64,000 nt of DNA from Taibaiella sp. (lineage in GTDB: Bacteria > Bacteroidota > Bacteroidia > Chitinophagales > Chitinophagaceae). Positions 18,498 to 25,234 of the stretch are shown here, one piece after another; within the stretch, counting starts at the first letter, position 1, and the number at the start of each line of letters is the position of its first letter. The stretch covers positions 114,757 to 178,756 of the forward strand of contig JAHBTQ010000007.1 in assembly GCA_019638495.1 (NCBI GenBank). The letters are read 5' to 3'. The notes beneath the pieces are model-generated. The model was not told where the DNA came from. It did not search any database and saw nothing but the letters and a program-made list of their open reading frames with translations. Made by a program: the position numbers and the translations under genes.

Positions 18498-18579
18498 CGT
18501 TAGAAACCGAACTGTGTGTTGTTTTGTGCTTTATTACTCTATCATTCTTCTGTAGGCTGGTTGTCTGAGCTTTTACTAA

Positions 18580-18963
18580 TTACATCCACTTCTCTGCGAA
18601 TTTGCGGAATGCGTGTATGAGATCGGACATGATTGCTGCCTGTTCGTCTGCTTTCTTGCCCAACGCATTGTGTGTTTCCAGCAGGTTTGCGTCAATATAA
18701 CCCGCCTTGGCTTCTTTAGCCTGCTGCGCAATGGTGCCGATATTGACATGGATATCATGAGCCAGGGTGTCAATGGCATTTGACTGAATGTAGAACTGGT
18801 TTTCAAAGTGCTCTACTTCTTTCATGGCCTCTGTGCCTGTATTCTTACCGGCAATTTCAGTGAGAATACCCTTTTGAATAGTTATCTCTGTCTTGTAGAA
18901 GTTGAGCGTACGCAACCATTGATTGTGCATGTTGTTTACGTGGCTGATGTTTACCTTGTTCAT
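18580..18963 (-). CDS. Hypothetical helical protein (127 aa) under the tandem CRP-like boxes
   Basis: A 127-residue soluble protein (MNKVNISHVNNMHNQWLRTL...) with almost continuous helix-forming sequence, no cysteine and no signal peptide. It contains several histidines and glutamates (SHVNNMHNQW, EHFENQF, HDIHVN), so a four-helix or coiled-coil fold is plausible. I do not recognise a family. It is transcribed divergently from a small membrane protein gene. Its -7 element TACTTTTG (18988-18981) has the two CRP-like boxes centred 29.5 and 51.5 bp upstream, so it probably belongs to the same regulon as the cbb3 oxidase. A role in low oxygen or respiratory stress would follow from regulation only. 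Confidence 0.7.
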   Translation of the reverse strand: MNKVNISHVNNMHNQWLRTLNFYKTEITIQKGILTEIAGKNTGTEAMKEVEHFENQFYIQSNAIDTLAHDIHVNIGTIAQQAKEAKAGYIDANLLETHNALGKKADEQAAIMSDLIHAFRKFAEKWM

Positions 18964-18980
18964 TGTGTATTTGTTTTAAG

Positions 18981-19076
18981 CAAAAGTAGACGCGACCCGT
19001 CCGCGGCAGGCTGACTAACGTCAGTTAATGCTATGATAGTAATTATCAGTGACCGTCAGGGTTGCAGGTAGTTTTG
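18981..19076. promoter_or_regulatory. Symmetric divergent promoter with two CRP/FNR-like boxes
   Basis: Boxes CTGACTAACGTCAG (19011-19024) and ATGATAGTAATTAT (19033-19046) start 22 bp apart. The minus-strand -7 element TACTTTTG (18988-18981) lies 29.5 and 51.5 bp from their centres. The plus-strand -7 element TAGTTTTG (19069-19076) also lies 29.5 and 51.5 bp from them, with the order reversed. Each box would therefore be the proximal site for one promoter and the distal site for the other. The same spacing recurs at 20.6, 25.0 and 31.4 kb. Confidence 0.75.
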
Positions 19077-19080
19077 CGTA

Positions 19081-19518
19081 ATGGTTGATGAGGCATTGCA
19101 AATGCGGGCGTTGTCGCGATACCGGCTGTTGTCGTCCACGCTGTTACTGTTTAACGGCGTAGGTGCGCTGTATGGCGGGTTCAGTCTGATGTCGCACCCG
19201 GATGGGAGTGGATTGCGCCTGAGTATGCAATTGCTGCAACACACTCCTTTTGCAAATTACCTTATACCCGGTCTTGTATTGTTTGTCATTAACGGACTGT
19301 TCAGCATTACTGCGCTGATGCTGCTGGCCACGCGATATCGAGGATATGAGCGATACGTGATCTTGCAGGGTTTGCTGCTGGCGGTGTGGCTGCTGGTGCA
19401 GATAGCGCTCATCAGAACGCTGGATATGATGCATGTTATTATGGGTATCACAGCGCTGGGCCTCCTGATCTGTGGTGCCATGATAGCCCGTTTGAATAAG
19501 TCACTTGAACTGAACTGA
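19081..19518 (+). CDS. Small four-helix membrane protein, function unknown
   Basis: Up to 145 residues with about four transmembrane helices (LLSSTLLLFNGVGALYGGF, NYLIPGLVLFVINGLFSITALMLL, YVILQGLLLAVWLLVQIALI, VIMGITALGLLICGAMI). I do not recognise a family. The start is uncertain: the -7 element ends at 19076, only 4 nt before the ATG at 19081, so either the message is leaderless or translation begins at the ATG at 19102 (MRALSRYRLL). It is followed after 4 nt by the 358-residue gene and shares the CRP-like divergent promoter with the 127-residue gene on the other strand. Confidence 0.65.
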   Translation: MVDEALQMRALSRYRLLSSTLLLFNGVGALYGGFSLMSHPDGSGLRLSMQLLQHTPFANYLIPGLVLFVINGLFSITALMLLATRYRGYERYVILQGLLLAVWLLVQIALIRTLDMMHVIMGITALGLLICGAMIARLNKSLELN

Positions 19519-19522
19519 CACC

Positions 19523-20599
19523 ATGAAATTTATTCTCGCAGCCGTGCTTGCAATACATGCGGTGGCGCACCTCCCCGGTTTTCTTGAAGCCTTCGGTATT
19601 TCGAAGATGCCAATGAGCCGCCCTGTGTCTCCTTCGGCAGGATTGATTTGGCTGATTGTTTGCGTGTTGCTTTTCGCGGCTGCTGTTTTGGTGGTGCTTG
19701 GAAAGGGGTGGGGGCCGTATGGCCTCATTGCAGTAGTTCTGTCTCAACTACTGGTGGTCATTTGGTGGCATGACGCCCGCCTGGGTACGGCACTCAACAT
19801 CGCAATACTGGTACCAGCATTGCTAAATACTGCGGCACTAAGGTTCAAAGCTGTTGCCCGGAACGAGGCGGCAAGTATACTGCAAATGGATAGTACCGTG
19901 ATAGCGAGGACTTCGGTCGCAGATCTGCCCGCGCCGGTAGCTAAGTGGCTGAAGGCAAGCGGCGCATTAAACAAGACGCCGCCACGCACGCTGCGGTTAA
20001 GACAAAAAGGTAAAATGCGGATGGAGCCGGACGGCAAATGGCTAAAGGTAGAAGCAGAGCAGTACTTCAATGCTGAGCGACCGGCCTTTTTGTGGCTTGC
20101 AAATATTCGCAGTCCTCTATACTCAGTTGCTGGTAAAGACCTGTTCTTAGCCGGGAAAGGCAATATGGTGATAAAGCTGGCATCCTTGTTACCGGTGGCA
20201 AATGCAAGTGGCCCTGAGTTAGATCAGGGTACGATGCTACGCTACCTTGCAGAGATACAGTGGTTTCCCGGGGCGGCACTGAATGAGTATGTCAAATGGC
20301 GCCAGGTGGGCGAAAATGCGGCAGAAGCCACGCTAACTTACGGCGGAAAGTCAGTGACCGGCACTTATTTCTTCAACGATAAGGGCGACGTTATCTCTTT
20401 TGAAGCCCGGCGCTACATGGAGCGCAAGGGCACGTATACCCTTGAAACATGGGCTGTGCCTGTAACGGCATATGCGACATTTGACGGTGTGCGCGTGCCG
20501 TCGCGCGGCTGCGCTATATGGAAGTTAAAGGAGGGTGATTTCAACTGGTTTAGGTGGGAAGTGACGGAAATTGAGTTTAACCCTGTCTCAGTTTACTGA
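19523..20599 (+). CDS. Membrane-anchored protein of the DUF6544-like type
   Basis: A 358-residue protein. The first 110 residues hold three or four hydrophobic helices (KFILAAVLAIHAVAHLPGF, LIWLIVCVLLFAAAVLVVLG, LIAVVLSQLLVVIWW). The rest is a soluble beta-rich domain with LRQKGKMRMEPDGKWLKVEAEQYF, then ERPAFLWLANI and TYFFNDKGDVISFEARRYM. These features resemble DUF6544/DUF6920-type proteins found beside DoxX-like genes in many bacteria; the family has no known function. It forms a two-gene unit with the small membrane protein upstream (4 nt gap), so it is likely controlled by the boxes at 19011-19046. Confidence 0.6.
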   Translation: MKFILAAVLAIHAVAHLPGFLEAFGISKMPMSRPVSPSAGLIWLIVCVLLFAAAVLVVLGKGWGPYGLIAVVLSQLLVVIWWHDARLGTALNIAILVPALLNTAALRFKAVARNEAASILQMDSTVIARTSVADLPAPVAKWLKASGALNKTPPRTLRLRQKGKMRMEPDGKWLKVEAEQYFNAERPAFLWLANIRSPLYSVAGKDLFLAGKGNMVIKLASLLPVANASGPELDQGTMLRYLAEIQWFPGAALNEYVKWRQVGENAAEATLTYGGKSVTGTYFFNDKGDVISFEARRYMERKGTYTLETWAVPVTAYATFDGVRVPSRGCAIWKLKEGDFNWFRWEVTEIEFNPVSVY

Positions 20600-20661
20600 T
20601 TAAGAACATTTCCCGGGGTGACGGCTGTCAACGGCACGGCCTTTCCAACATATTATTTTTG
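20596..20661 (+). promoter_or_regulatory. Tandem CRP/FNR-like boxes and -7 element upstream of DUF2158-LOG genes
   Basis: Boxes CTGATTAAGAACAT (20596-20609, overlapping the previous stop codon) and GTGACGGCTGTCAA (20618-20631) start 22 bp apart. TATTTTTG (20654-20661) is the -7 element, and the box centres lie 51.5 and 29.5 bp upstream of it. The ATG at 20681 is 20 nt downstream. Confidence 0.7.
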
Positions 20662-20680
20662 GTCAAAAAAATGTAAGCGT

Positions 20681-20893
20681 ATGAACCTGCAATTTTCACC
20701 CGGAGATAAAGTAAAGCTTGCGTCGGGAGGGCCGGAAATGACTATTCGTGGCGTGCACTATGATGTACTCGCTAACAAATACAGCGAAAACATGTTTGAC
20801 TGCATATGGTTTGCACGAAATAAGGACGGCAAAGAGGAGGTGCATTATTGCCCCTTCCAGGCAGAGGAACTTGTAAAAGTGAAGACTGCATGA
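20681..20893 (+). CDS. DUF2158 (YodC-like) small protein
   Basis: A 70-residue protein (MNLQFSPGDKVKLASGGPEMTIRG...). The pattern GD-V-LKSGGPxMTV with a downstream aromatic/Cys block (FDCIWF) and a C-terminal FxxEELVKV is that of DUF2158 proteins, small beta-barrel proteins of unknown function. The ATG at 20681 is chosen because the -7 element ends at 20661 and the residues before it do not belong to the family. Its TGA stop overlaps the start of the LOG-family gene (ATGA), so the two are translationally coupled. Confidence 0.75.
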   Translation: MNLQFSPGDKVKLASGGPEMTIRGVHYDVLANKYSENMFDCIWFARNKDGKEEVHYCPFQAEELVKVKTA

Positions 20894-21675
20894 TAGAGAC
20901 GCAGGAAGAGGTGTTTACACCAGTGAGCTCGCCAAAGGAAACATCGTTTCTTGAGGGGCCGCGTTCGCGCTGGCGAGAATTGGTATTTATATTTGATGTA
21001 GTAAAGGAATTCCTGGCTGGGTTCAGGAAGTTTCATTTTATTGGGCCATGTGTTACTGTCTTTGGGTCTGCCCGGTTCAAAGAGACGCATCCCTATTATA
21101 AACTGGCCAGGGAGATGGGTAGCGAGATCTCGCGCCTTGGGTTTACCGTAATAACGGGTGGCGGTCCCGGCATTATGGAAGCGGCCAATCGTGGAGCAAA
21201 GGACGTTAAAGGCCGTTCCATTGGTTGCAACATTGTGCTGCCCATGGAACAGCAGCCTAACAAATACCTGGATTCGTGGCTAAACATCAATTACTTCTTT
21301 GTGAGAAAGGTATTGCTCACGAAGTACTCTTACGCATTTGTAGTGATGCCGGGCGGATATGGAACACTCGACGAATTTTTTGAAGCCATCACCATGATGC
21401 AAACCGGTAAGCTTACCCGGTTTCCGGTGGTACTGATGGGACTGGACTATCACAAAGAGCTACAAGCACACGTAATGCGGATGGTGGAAGAAAGGACCAT
21501 AAGCCCGGAGGATGCCAACCTTTACCTGTTTACTGATTCTGTCGAAGCTGCAGTTGCGCATATTCAGCGCTACGCCATCGAGGGTTTTGGATTGAAGAAG
21601 AGGAAGGTGTACAAGCCAATAGGTATCCTCGGCGAGAGGAGGTTACGCGCCCGCCATGCCACACTATCGAACTAG
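20890..21675 (+). CDS. LOG-family (lysine decarboxylase-like) nucleotide-binding protein
   Basis: About 261 residues from the ATG at 20890. The Rossmann-like core carries VTVFGSARF, the GGGPGIMEAANRGA motif (around residue 96) and PGGYGTLDEFFEA (around 160). These are the signature of LOG/TIGR00730 proteins, cytokinin-riboside-5'-monophosphate phosphoribohydrolases or the related PpnN nucleosidases, which cleave nucleoside monophosphates. The N-terminal extension of about 50 residues is typical of Bacteroidota members. The start codon overlaps the DUF2158 stop. The 3' end overlaps the convergent L,D-transpeptidase gene by 12 nt. Confidence 0.88.
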   Translation: MIETQEEVFTPVSSPKETSFLEGPRSRWRELVFIFDVVKEFLAGFRKFHFIGPCVTVFGSARFKETHPYYKLAREMGSEISRLGFTVITGGGPGIMEAANRGAKDVKGRSIGCNIVLPMEQQPNKYLDSWLNINYFFVRKVLLTKYSYAFVVMPGGYGTLDEFFEAITMMQTGKLTRFPVVLMGLDYHKELQAHVMRMVEERTISPEDANLYLFTDSVEAAVAHIQRYAIEGFGLKKRKVYKPIGILGERRLRARHATLSN

Positions 21676-22887
21676 GTGGTAGACGTCTTTGTAGTAGCTG
21701 ATTTCTCCATTATTTACTACCGCAGTGTTATAAATGACGAATACCGGAACTGGTCGTTCCAGTTTTAGTTCCTGGGGCTTTTCGTTTTTGAAGCATGCAG
21801 CAAGGAAAGCCGTGTCCAGTTTATTGTCGAGCAGCGCATTCCCAAGGGCTACAGGATCTGAAAGACGAATGCAGCCATGGCTCAGATATCTATAGTCTGA
21901 CATGAAAGCCGGTTTGTTGTTAGTGTCGTGCATATATACGCTAAAGGGATCGGTAAGGTTGAATTTAAGGACGCCTAGTGCATTGTCGCAGCCGGTACAT
22001 TGACGAATGGTGTACGGAAAATTTCCCCGATGGAAAGATTGCCAGTTCAGCATGTTCGGGTCAAGGATCCTGCCACGTTTGTCAAGGATTTGCATGTTCA
22101 TTGCCGCTACTTTAGCAGGCGATCGTTTGAACACAGGTAGTAGCTCTTTTACTGCAATACTGGTAGGTACGTTCCAGTAAGGATATAAGATCACCTTATC
22201 GAGCCAGGAAGAGAAACGTGGCGTGCGCGTGGAAGGCTTACCTACTACAACTTTCATTTGTAGTTGCACCGTGTCATAATCATAGAGGTGCAAGGTGGCG
22301 GACGGGATGTTTACAACAATATATTTGTCGAAGCCATAGTGTTTTACCCAACGATAAAGATTTGCTGCATTGGCGAGCTGAACAGCAGAATCACTTAATG
22401 ATTTGCCAGCAAAACATTGTAGCTGCTGTGAGAGTAGCTGATAAGCGCTGTCCTGAGGCGTAAGCGAATGAAGCAGGCCGGGCTCGTTCTGTGATCTTGC
22501 CAGAACACTCAGGACAACGCTGTCCGTATAGCCGGTAAAAGCGTGTTCGACCTCGTCATTGCTGATCAGTTTATCTACTTTTCCCTGGTACAGGTCCTTC
22601 AGAAAGGATACCGTTACGGACGTGAACTTATTGTCGTTGCCAGCAGGTGGTGGGAAATTATAGTCTTCCTTCTTTAGGCCGTTTGCTTCCGATTCGTCTG
22701 CAAGTTTTATAACTGCACGATGCAGCTGATCGCCGGTATCTGACCAGTAGCCCGGACGATTGAAAACGGCGTATAAACTGTCTATTACGCGTTTTGTGGT
22801 GACAGGGTTAGTTTGCGCCTGCAACTGTAGCGCGCTACTGAAAGTAAAGAGCGTTATGATAATGAGGGCAGAGGGTAAGTGCTTCAT
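21664..22887 (-). CDS. L,D-transpeptidase (YkuD domain), periplasmic
   Basis: A 407-residue protein with a signal peptide (MKHLPSALIIITLFTFSSALQLQAQ). The N-terminal half (about 30-190) resembles the scaffold region of YcbB/LdtD-like enzymes. The YkuD catalytic domain occupies about 195-350 (KYIVVNIPSATLHLYDYDTVQLQMKVVVGKPSTRTPRF) and contains the catalytic motif YLSHGCIRLSDP near residue 333, with the nucleophilic Cys and conserved His and Arg. It should form 3-3 peptidoglycan cross-links or attach proteins to peptidoglycan. It lies 9 nt after the acetyl-CoA hydrolase gene on the same strand, so it may share the CRP-controlled promoter at 24.2 kb. Confidence 0.9.
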   Translation of the reverse strand: MKHLPSALIIITLFTFSSALQLQAQTNPVTTKRVIDSLYAVFNRPGYWSDTGDQLHRAVIKLADESEANGLKKEDYNFPPPAGNDNKFTSVTVSFLKDLYQGKVDKLISNDEVEHAFTGYTDSVVLSVLARSQNEPGLLHSLTPQDSAYQLLSQQLQCFAGKSLSDSAVQLANAANLYRWVKHYGFDKYIVVNIPSATLHLYDYDTVQLQMKVVVGKPSTRTPRFSSWLDKVILYPYWNVPTSIAVKELLPVFKRSPAKVAAMNMQILDKRGRILDPNMLNWQSFHRGNFPYTIRQCTGCDNALGVLKFNLTDPFSVYMHDTNNKPAFMSDYRYLSHGCIRLSDPVALGNALLDNKLDTAFLAACFKNEKPQELKLERPVPVFVIYNTAVVNNGEISYYKDVYHLVR

Positions 22888-22896
22888 GGTGTGTCA

Positions 22897-24207
22897 TTAA
22901 TGATGGTAAGGGTGGGGTAGCTTCCCAAACCTGCTGTGGTAGGATCGTTCCAGCGACTCGCGATGATCCGGGTGAGCAATGCTGATAAGCATTGCCGCGC
23001 GTTGCTCCATGTTTTTGCCGTAGAGATTCACGATGCCGTATTCTGTAGCCACGTAGTGAATGTGGCCTCTTGTCGTAACAACACCTGCTCCTTCCTTGAG
23101 GTTTGCAACTATGCGTGATATCCCTTTGGAAGTAACTGATGGCATGGCAATGATGGGTTTGCCGCCCTCAGAAATGGCTGCGCCGCGCATAAAGTCCATC
23201 TGGCCCCCAATACCGGAAAACTGGTAGGTTCCAATAGAGTCAGCACATACCTGTCCGGTTAGGTCTATTTCTATTGCACTATTTATGGCTGCCACTTTCG
23301 GGTTGCGCCCTATGACGGCGGCATCGTTTACAAAGGAGGAACTGAGACAATTCACAGACAGGTTGTTGTCGACATAGTCATAAATCTTGCGGGTACCCAG
23401 GACAAAGGAGCTTACCGTTCTGCCCGGCAGTACTTTCTTTCTGGAATTATTCACCACACCCTTTTCTATCAGCGGAATGATGCCGTCAGATAGCATTTCG
23501 GTATGGACACCAAGGTCTTTGTGATTGTTAAGTGAGGCGAGGACAGCGTCTGGTATCGCTCCGATGCCCATCTGCAACGTGGCGCCGTCTTCGATTATAG
23601 AGGCCACTGCAGCGCCAATGTTCCGGGAGCATTCATCTGCTTTCAGCGCGTAATTTACTTCAGGTAGCGGGCTTTCGTCCCATATAATAGCGTCAAAGCG
23701 TGATGTGTGTATGATGCCTTCACCTAGTACGCGTGGCATATCGGGGTTTACCTGTGCAATGATCTTCCGGGCATTCCGGGCTGCACTGATGGCAATGTCT
23801 GCAGACGTGCCTAGGGTGCAATAGCCATGGATATCAGGAGGTGAAACCTGAAGCAGCGCATAGTCAAGAGGCAAAACCTTTTTTTCAAAAAGCTGCGGGA
23901 TCTCGCTGAGAAATACCGGCAGATATTGTCCATGGTCTGAGTTGGCCCAGCCGCGAACATTTTCAGACACAAATAGGGAATTCAGGTAAAAGCTATTTAG
24001 TACCTCAGGTCGGTTCCAGTTGATGTTTCCGTGTGTGCTGATAGATACCAGCTCCACATTCCTGATACTGCCACCACGATCTAGGAGCGCATTAATAAGG
24101 CGCAAAGGTGTTGACGCACCTCCGTGCACAAACACCCTGCTGTTGCTTTCTATGAGCGCTACGGCCGTTTCGGCGGAAGTATAGGGTAAATCATTTATTT
24201 GGGACAT
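22897..24207 (-). CDS. Acetyl-CoA hydrolase/CoA-transferase family protein
   Basis: A 436-residue protein of the acetyl-CoA hydrolase/4-hydroxybutyrate CoA-transferase family. It shows SRVFVHGGASTPLRLINALL at the N-terminus, ATLQMGIGAIPDAVLASL near residue 210, LGVHTEMLSDGIIPLIEKGVVN and, near the C-terminus, the QFSGIGGQMDFMRGAAIS block. Members transfer CoA between acyl groups or hydrolyse acyl-CoA, so it could make acetate from acetyl-CoA via a CoA acceptor; the precise substrate is not readable. The promoter has the tandem CRP-like boxes, and the -7 element ends only 4 nt before the start codon, suggesting a nearly leaderless message. The L,D-transpeptidase gene follows on the same strand. 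Confidence 0.88.
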   Translation of the reverse strand: MSQINDLPYTSAETAVALIESNSRVFVHGGASTPLRLINALLDRGGSIRNVELVSISTHGNINWNRPEVLNSFYLNSLFVSENVRGWANSDHGQYLPVFLSEIPQLFEKKVLPLDYALLQVSPPDIHGYCTLGTSADIAISAARNARKIIAQVNPDMPRVLGEGIIHTSRFDAIIWDESPLPEVNYALKADECSRNIGAAVASIIEDGATLQMGIGAIPDAVLASLNNHKDLGVHTEMLSDGIIPLIEKGVVNNSRKKVLPGRTVSSFVLGTRKIYDYVDNNLSVNCLSSSFVNDAAVIGRNPKVAAINSAIEIDLTGQVCADSIGTYQFSGIGGQMDFMRGAAISEGGKPIIAMPSVTSKGISRIVANLKEGAGVVTTRGHIHYVATEYGIVNLYGKNMEQRAAMLISIAHPDHRESLERSYHSRFGKLPHPYHH

Positions 24208-24211
24208 GCAG

Positions 24212-24276
24212 CAAAAATAGGGCAGCAGTTTCGGGTTTTATTGATGCAGAACATTCGAAATGCTGACCACGGTCAG
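24212..24276 (-). promoter_or_regulatory. Tandem CRP/FNR-like boxes and -7 element upstream of the acetyl-CoA hydrolase gene
   Basis: On the minus strand TATTTTTG (24219-24212) is the -7 element. Boxes TTGATGCAGAACAT (24241-24254) and CTGACCACGGTCAG (24263-24276; 6-bp perfect arms if one base is added on each side) start 22 bp apart. Their centres lie 28.5 and 50.5 bp from the -7 element, one base less than at the other promoters. Confidence 0.65.
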
Positions 24277-24344
24277 CGATGCAAAAGGCCATTGCAGGCA
24301 CCTTGCAGCCTGAATGACAACCATTTCATAACTTGGGGTCGGAG

Positions 24345-24935
24345 ATGCTGGCATATATAGCGGTTTTTTTAGCGTCATTATTGGTGGATATAGTTCCGTT
24401 CTTTGGCCCTCCGGCCTGGACGGTAATGGTCTTTTTCCAGATACGGTATGGGCTTGACATTTGGCTGGTGCTTGTTGCCGGGGTGGCCGGATCTGCCGTT
24501 GGGCGATACATCCTTAGCCGGTATATGCCCCTCCTTTTTGATGGTGTGCTTACCGAGGCCAAAAAAGAAGATCTACGCTTTGTAGGGGGAAAGCTGGCGC
24601 AAAGTGGCTGGAAAGTTCAGCTATTTGTGTTCCTGTACACCCTGGTGCCGCTACCTTCGTGGCCATTGTTCACAGCATCGGGCATGGCAAGAGTACATGC
24701 CATTAACGTTATCCCGGCTTTTATTGCGGGCAAGTTTGTGAGCGACATGGTAATGGTGCTCTCCGGCGACTATGCCGCCCGTAATGCATTGAGTATGATG
24801 TCAGGCGACATCAGTTGGAAGACCATTTTTGGCGTGGCATCAGGTCTTGTGGTGCTTGCTGTATTTCTTTTCATTGATTGGCGCTCTGTGTTCCAGGACA
24901 AGCGTCTGCGTTTCTCTTTCCGAATCTGGAAATAG
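24345..24935 (+). CDS. DedA/VTT-like integral membrane protein
   Basis: About 196 residues from the ATG at 24345, which has GGAG just before it; a TTG at 24333 would add four residues. There are about five hydrophobic segments (MLAYIAVFLASLLVDIVPFFGPPAW, WLVLVAGVAGSAVGRYIL, VQLFVFLYTLVPLPSWPLF, VIPAFIAGKFVSDMVMVL and a C-terminal helix). The FFGPPAW, GSAVGRY and PLPSWPLFTASG blocks fit the re-entrant-loop layout of DedA/VTT (SNARE-associated) proteins, which move or scramble lipids, but the match is moderate. The C-terminus is basic. It lies just upstream of the cbb3 promoter and is not obviously part of that operon. Confidence 0.6.
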   Translation: MLAYIAVFLASLLVDIVPFFGPPAWTVMVFFQIRYGLDIWLVLVAGVAGSAVGRYILSRYMPLLFDGVLTEAKKEDLRFVGGKLAQSGWKVQLFVFLYTLVPLPSWPLFTASGMARVHAINVIPAFIAGKFVSDMVMVLSGDYAARNALSMMSGDISWKTIFGVASGLVVLAVFLFIDWRSVFQDKRLRFSFRIWK

Positions 24936-24978
24936 CTCTTCGTTCCCCAGTTTGCTTTATGATTATCATGATGTGTGC

Positions 24979-25044
24979 ATGACGACAATCAGTCTTGTGC
25001 TTGAGCGGCGTCATAAGAGGCCCTTCATCCGCAGGGTAGTTTTG
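24979..25044 (+). promoter_or_regulatory. Tandem CRP/FNR-like boxes and promoter of the cbb3 oxidase operon
   Basis: Boxes ATGACGACAATCAG (24979-24992) and TTGAGCGGCGTCAT (25001-25014) start 22 bp apart. TAGTTTTG (25037-25044) is the -7 element, 51.5 and 29.5 bp from the box centres. This layout is identical to the promoters at 19.0, 20.6 and 31.4 kb. ccoS starts at 25064. In other bacteria cbb3 operons are controlled by FNR or FixK through TTGAT-N4-ATCAA sites, which these boxes resemble. Confidence 0.75.
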
Positions 25045-25063
25045 TCACCATAAAGCAAGAAAA

Positions 25064-25219
25064 ATGAGCGCATTATTTGTTTTGGTTTTTGTAAGTCTGA
25101 TAGTGGCCGGGGCATTCCTCGCGGCCTTTATCTGGAGTGTAAATACAGACCAATACAGCGACCGTGAGGGTGCTGCTATGCGCATGCTTTTTGAAGACGA
25201 GTACAAGAAAGCCAACTAA
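25064..25219 (+). CDS. ccoS: Cbb3-type oxidase assembly protein CcoS
   Basis: A 51-residue protein (MSALFVLVFVSLIVAGAFLAAFIWSV...) with a single N-terminal transmembrane helix followed by FIWSVNTDQYSDREGAAMRMLFEDE. This is the usual CcoS pattern (AFxWAVxxGQFDDxxxPAxRILxD). CcoS is needed for cofactor insertion into the cbb3 oxidase. It is the first gene of the operon, 20 nt after the -7 element and 15 nt before ccoNO. The copper-ATPase gene ccoI, commonly just upstream of ccoS, is absent here. Confidence 0.9.
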   Translation: MSALFVLVFVSLIVAGAFLAAFIWSVNTDQYSDREGAAMRMLFEDEYKKAN

Positions 25220-25234
25220 TAATACCACTAAACA

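Noticed and set aside
24321..24336. Plus-strand -7 candidate for the DedA-like gene controlled by the boxes at 24241-24276
   Set aside because: TAACTTGG at 24329 lies 59.5 and 81.5 bp from the box centres, not at the fixed distances; the minus-strand gene fits far better.
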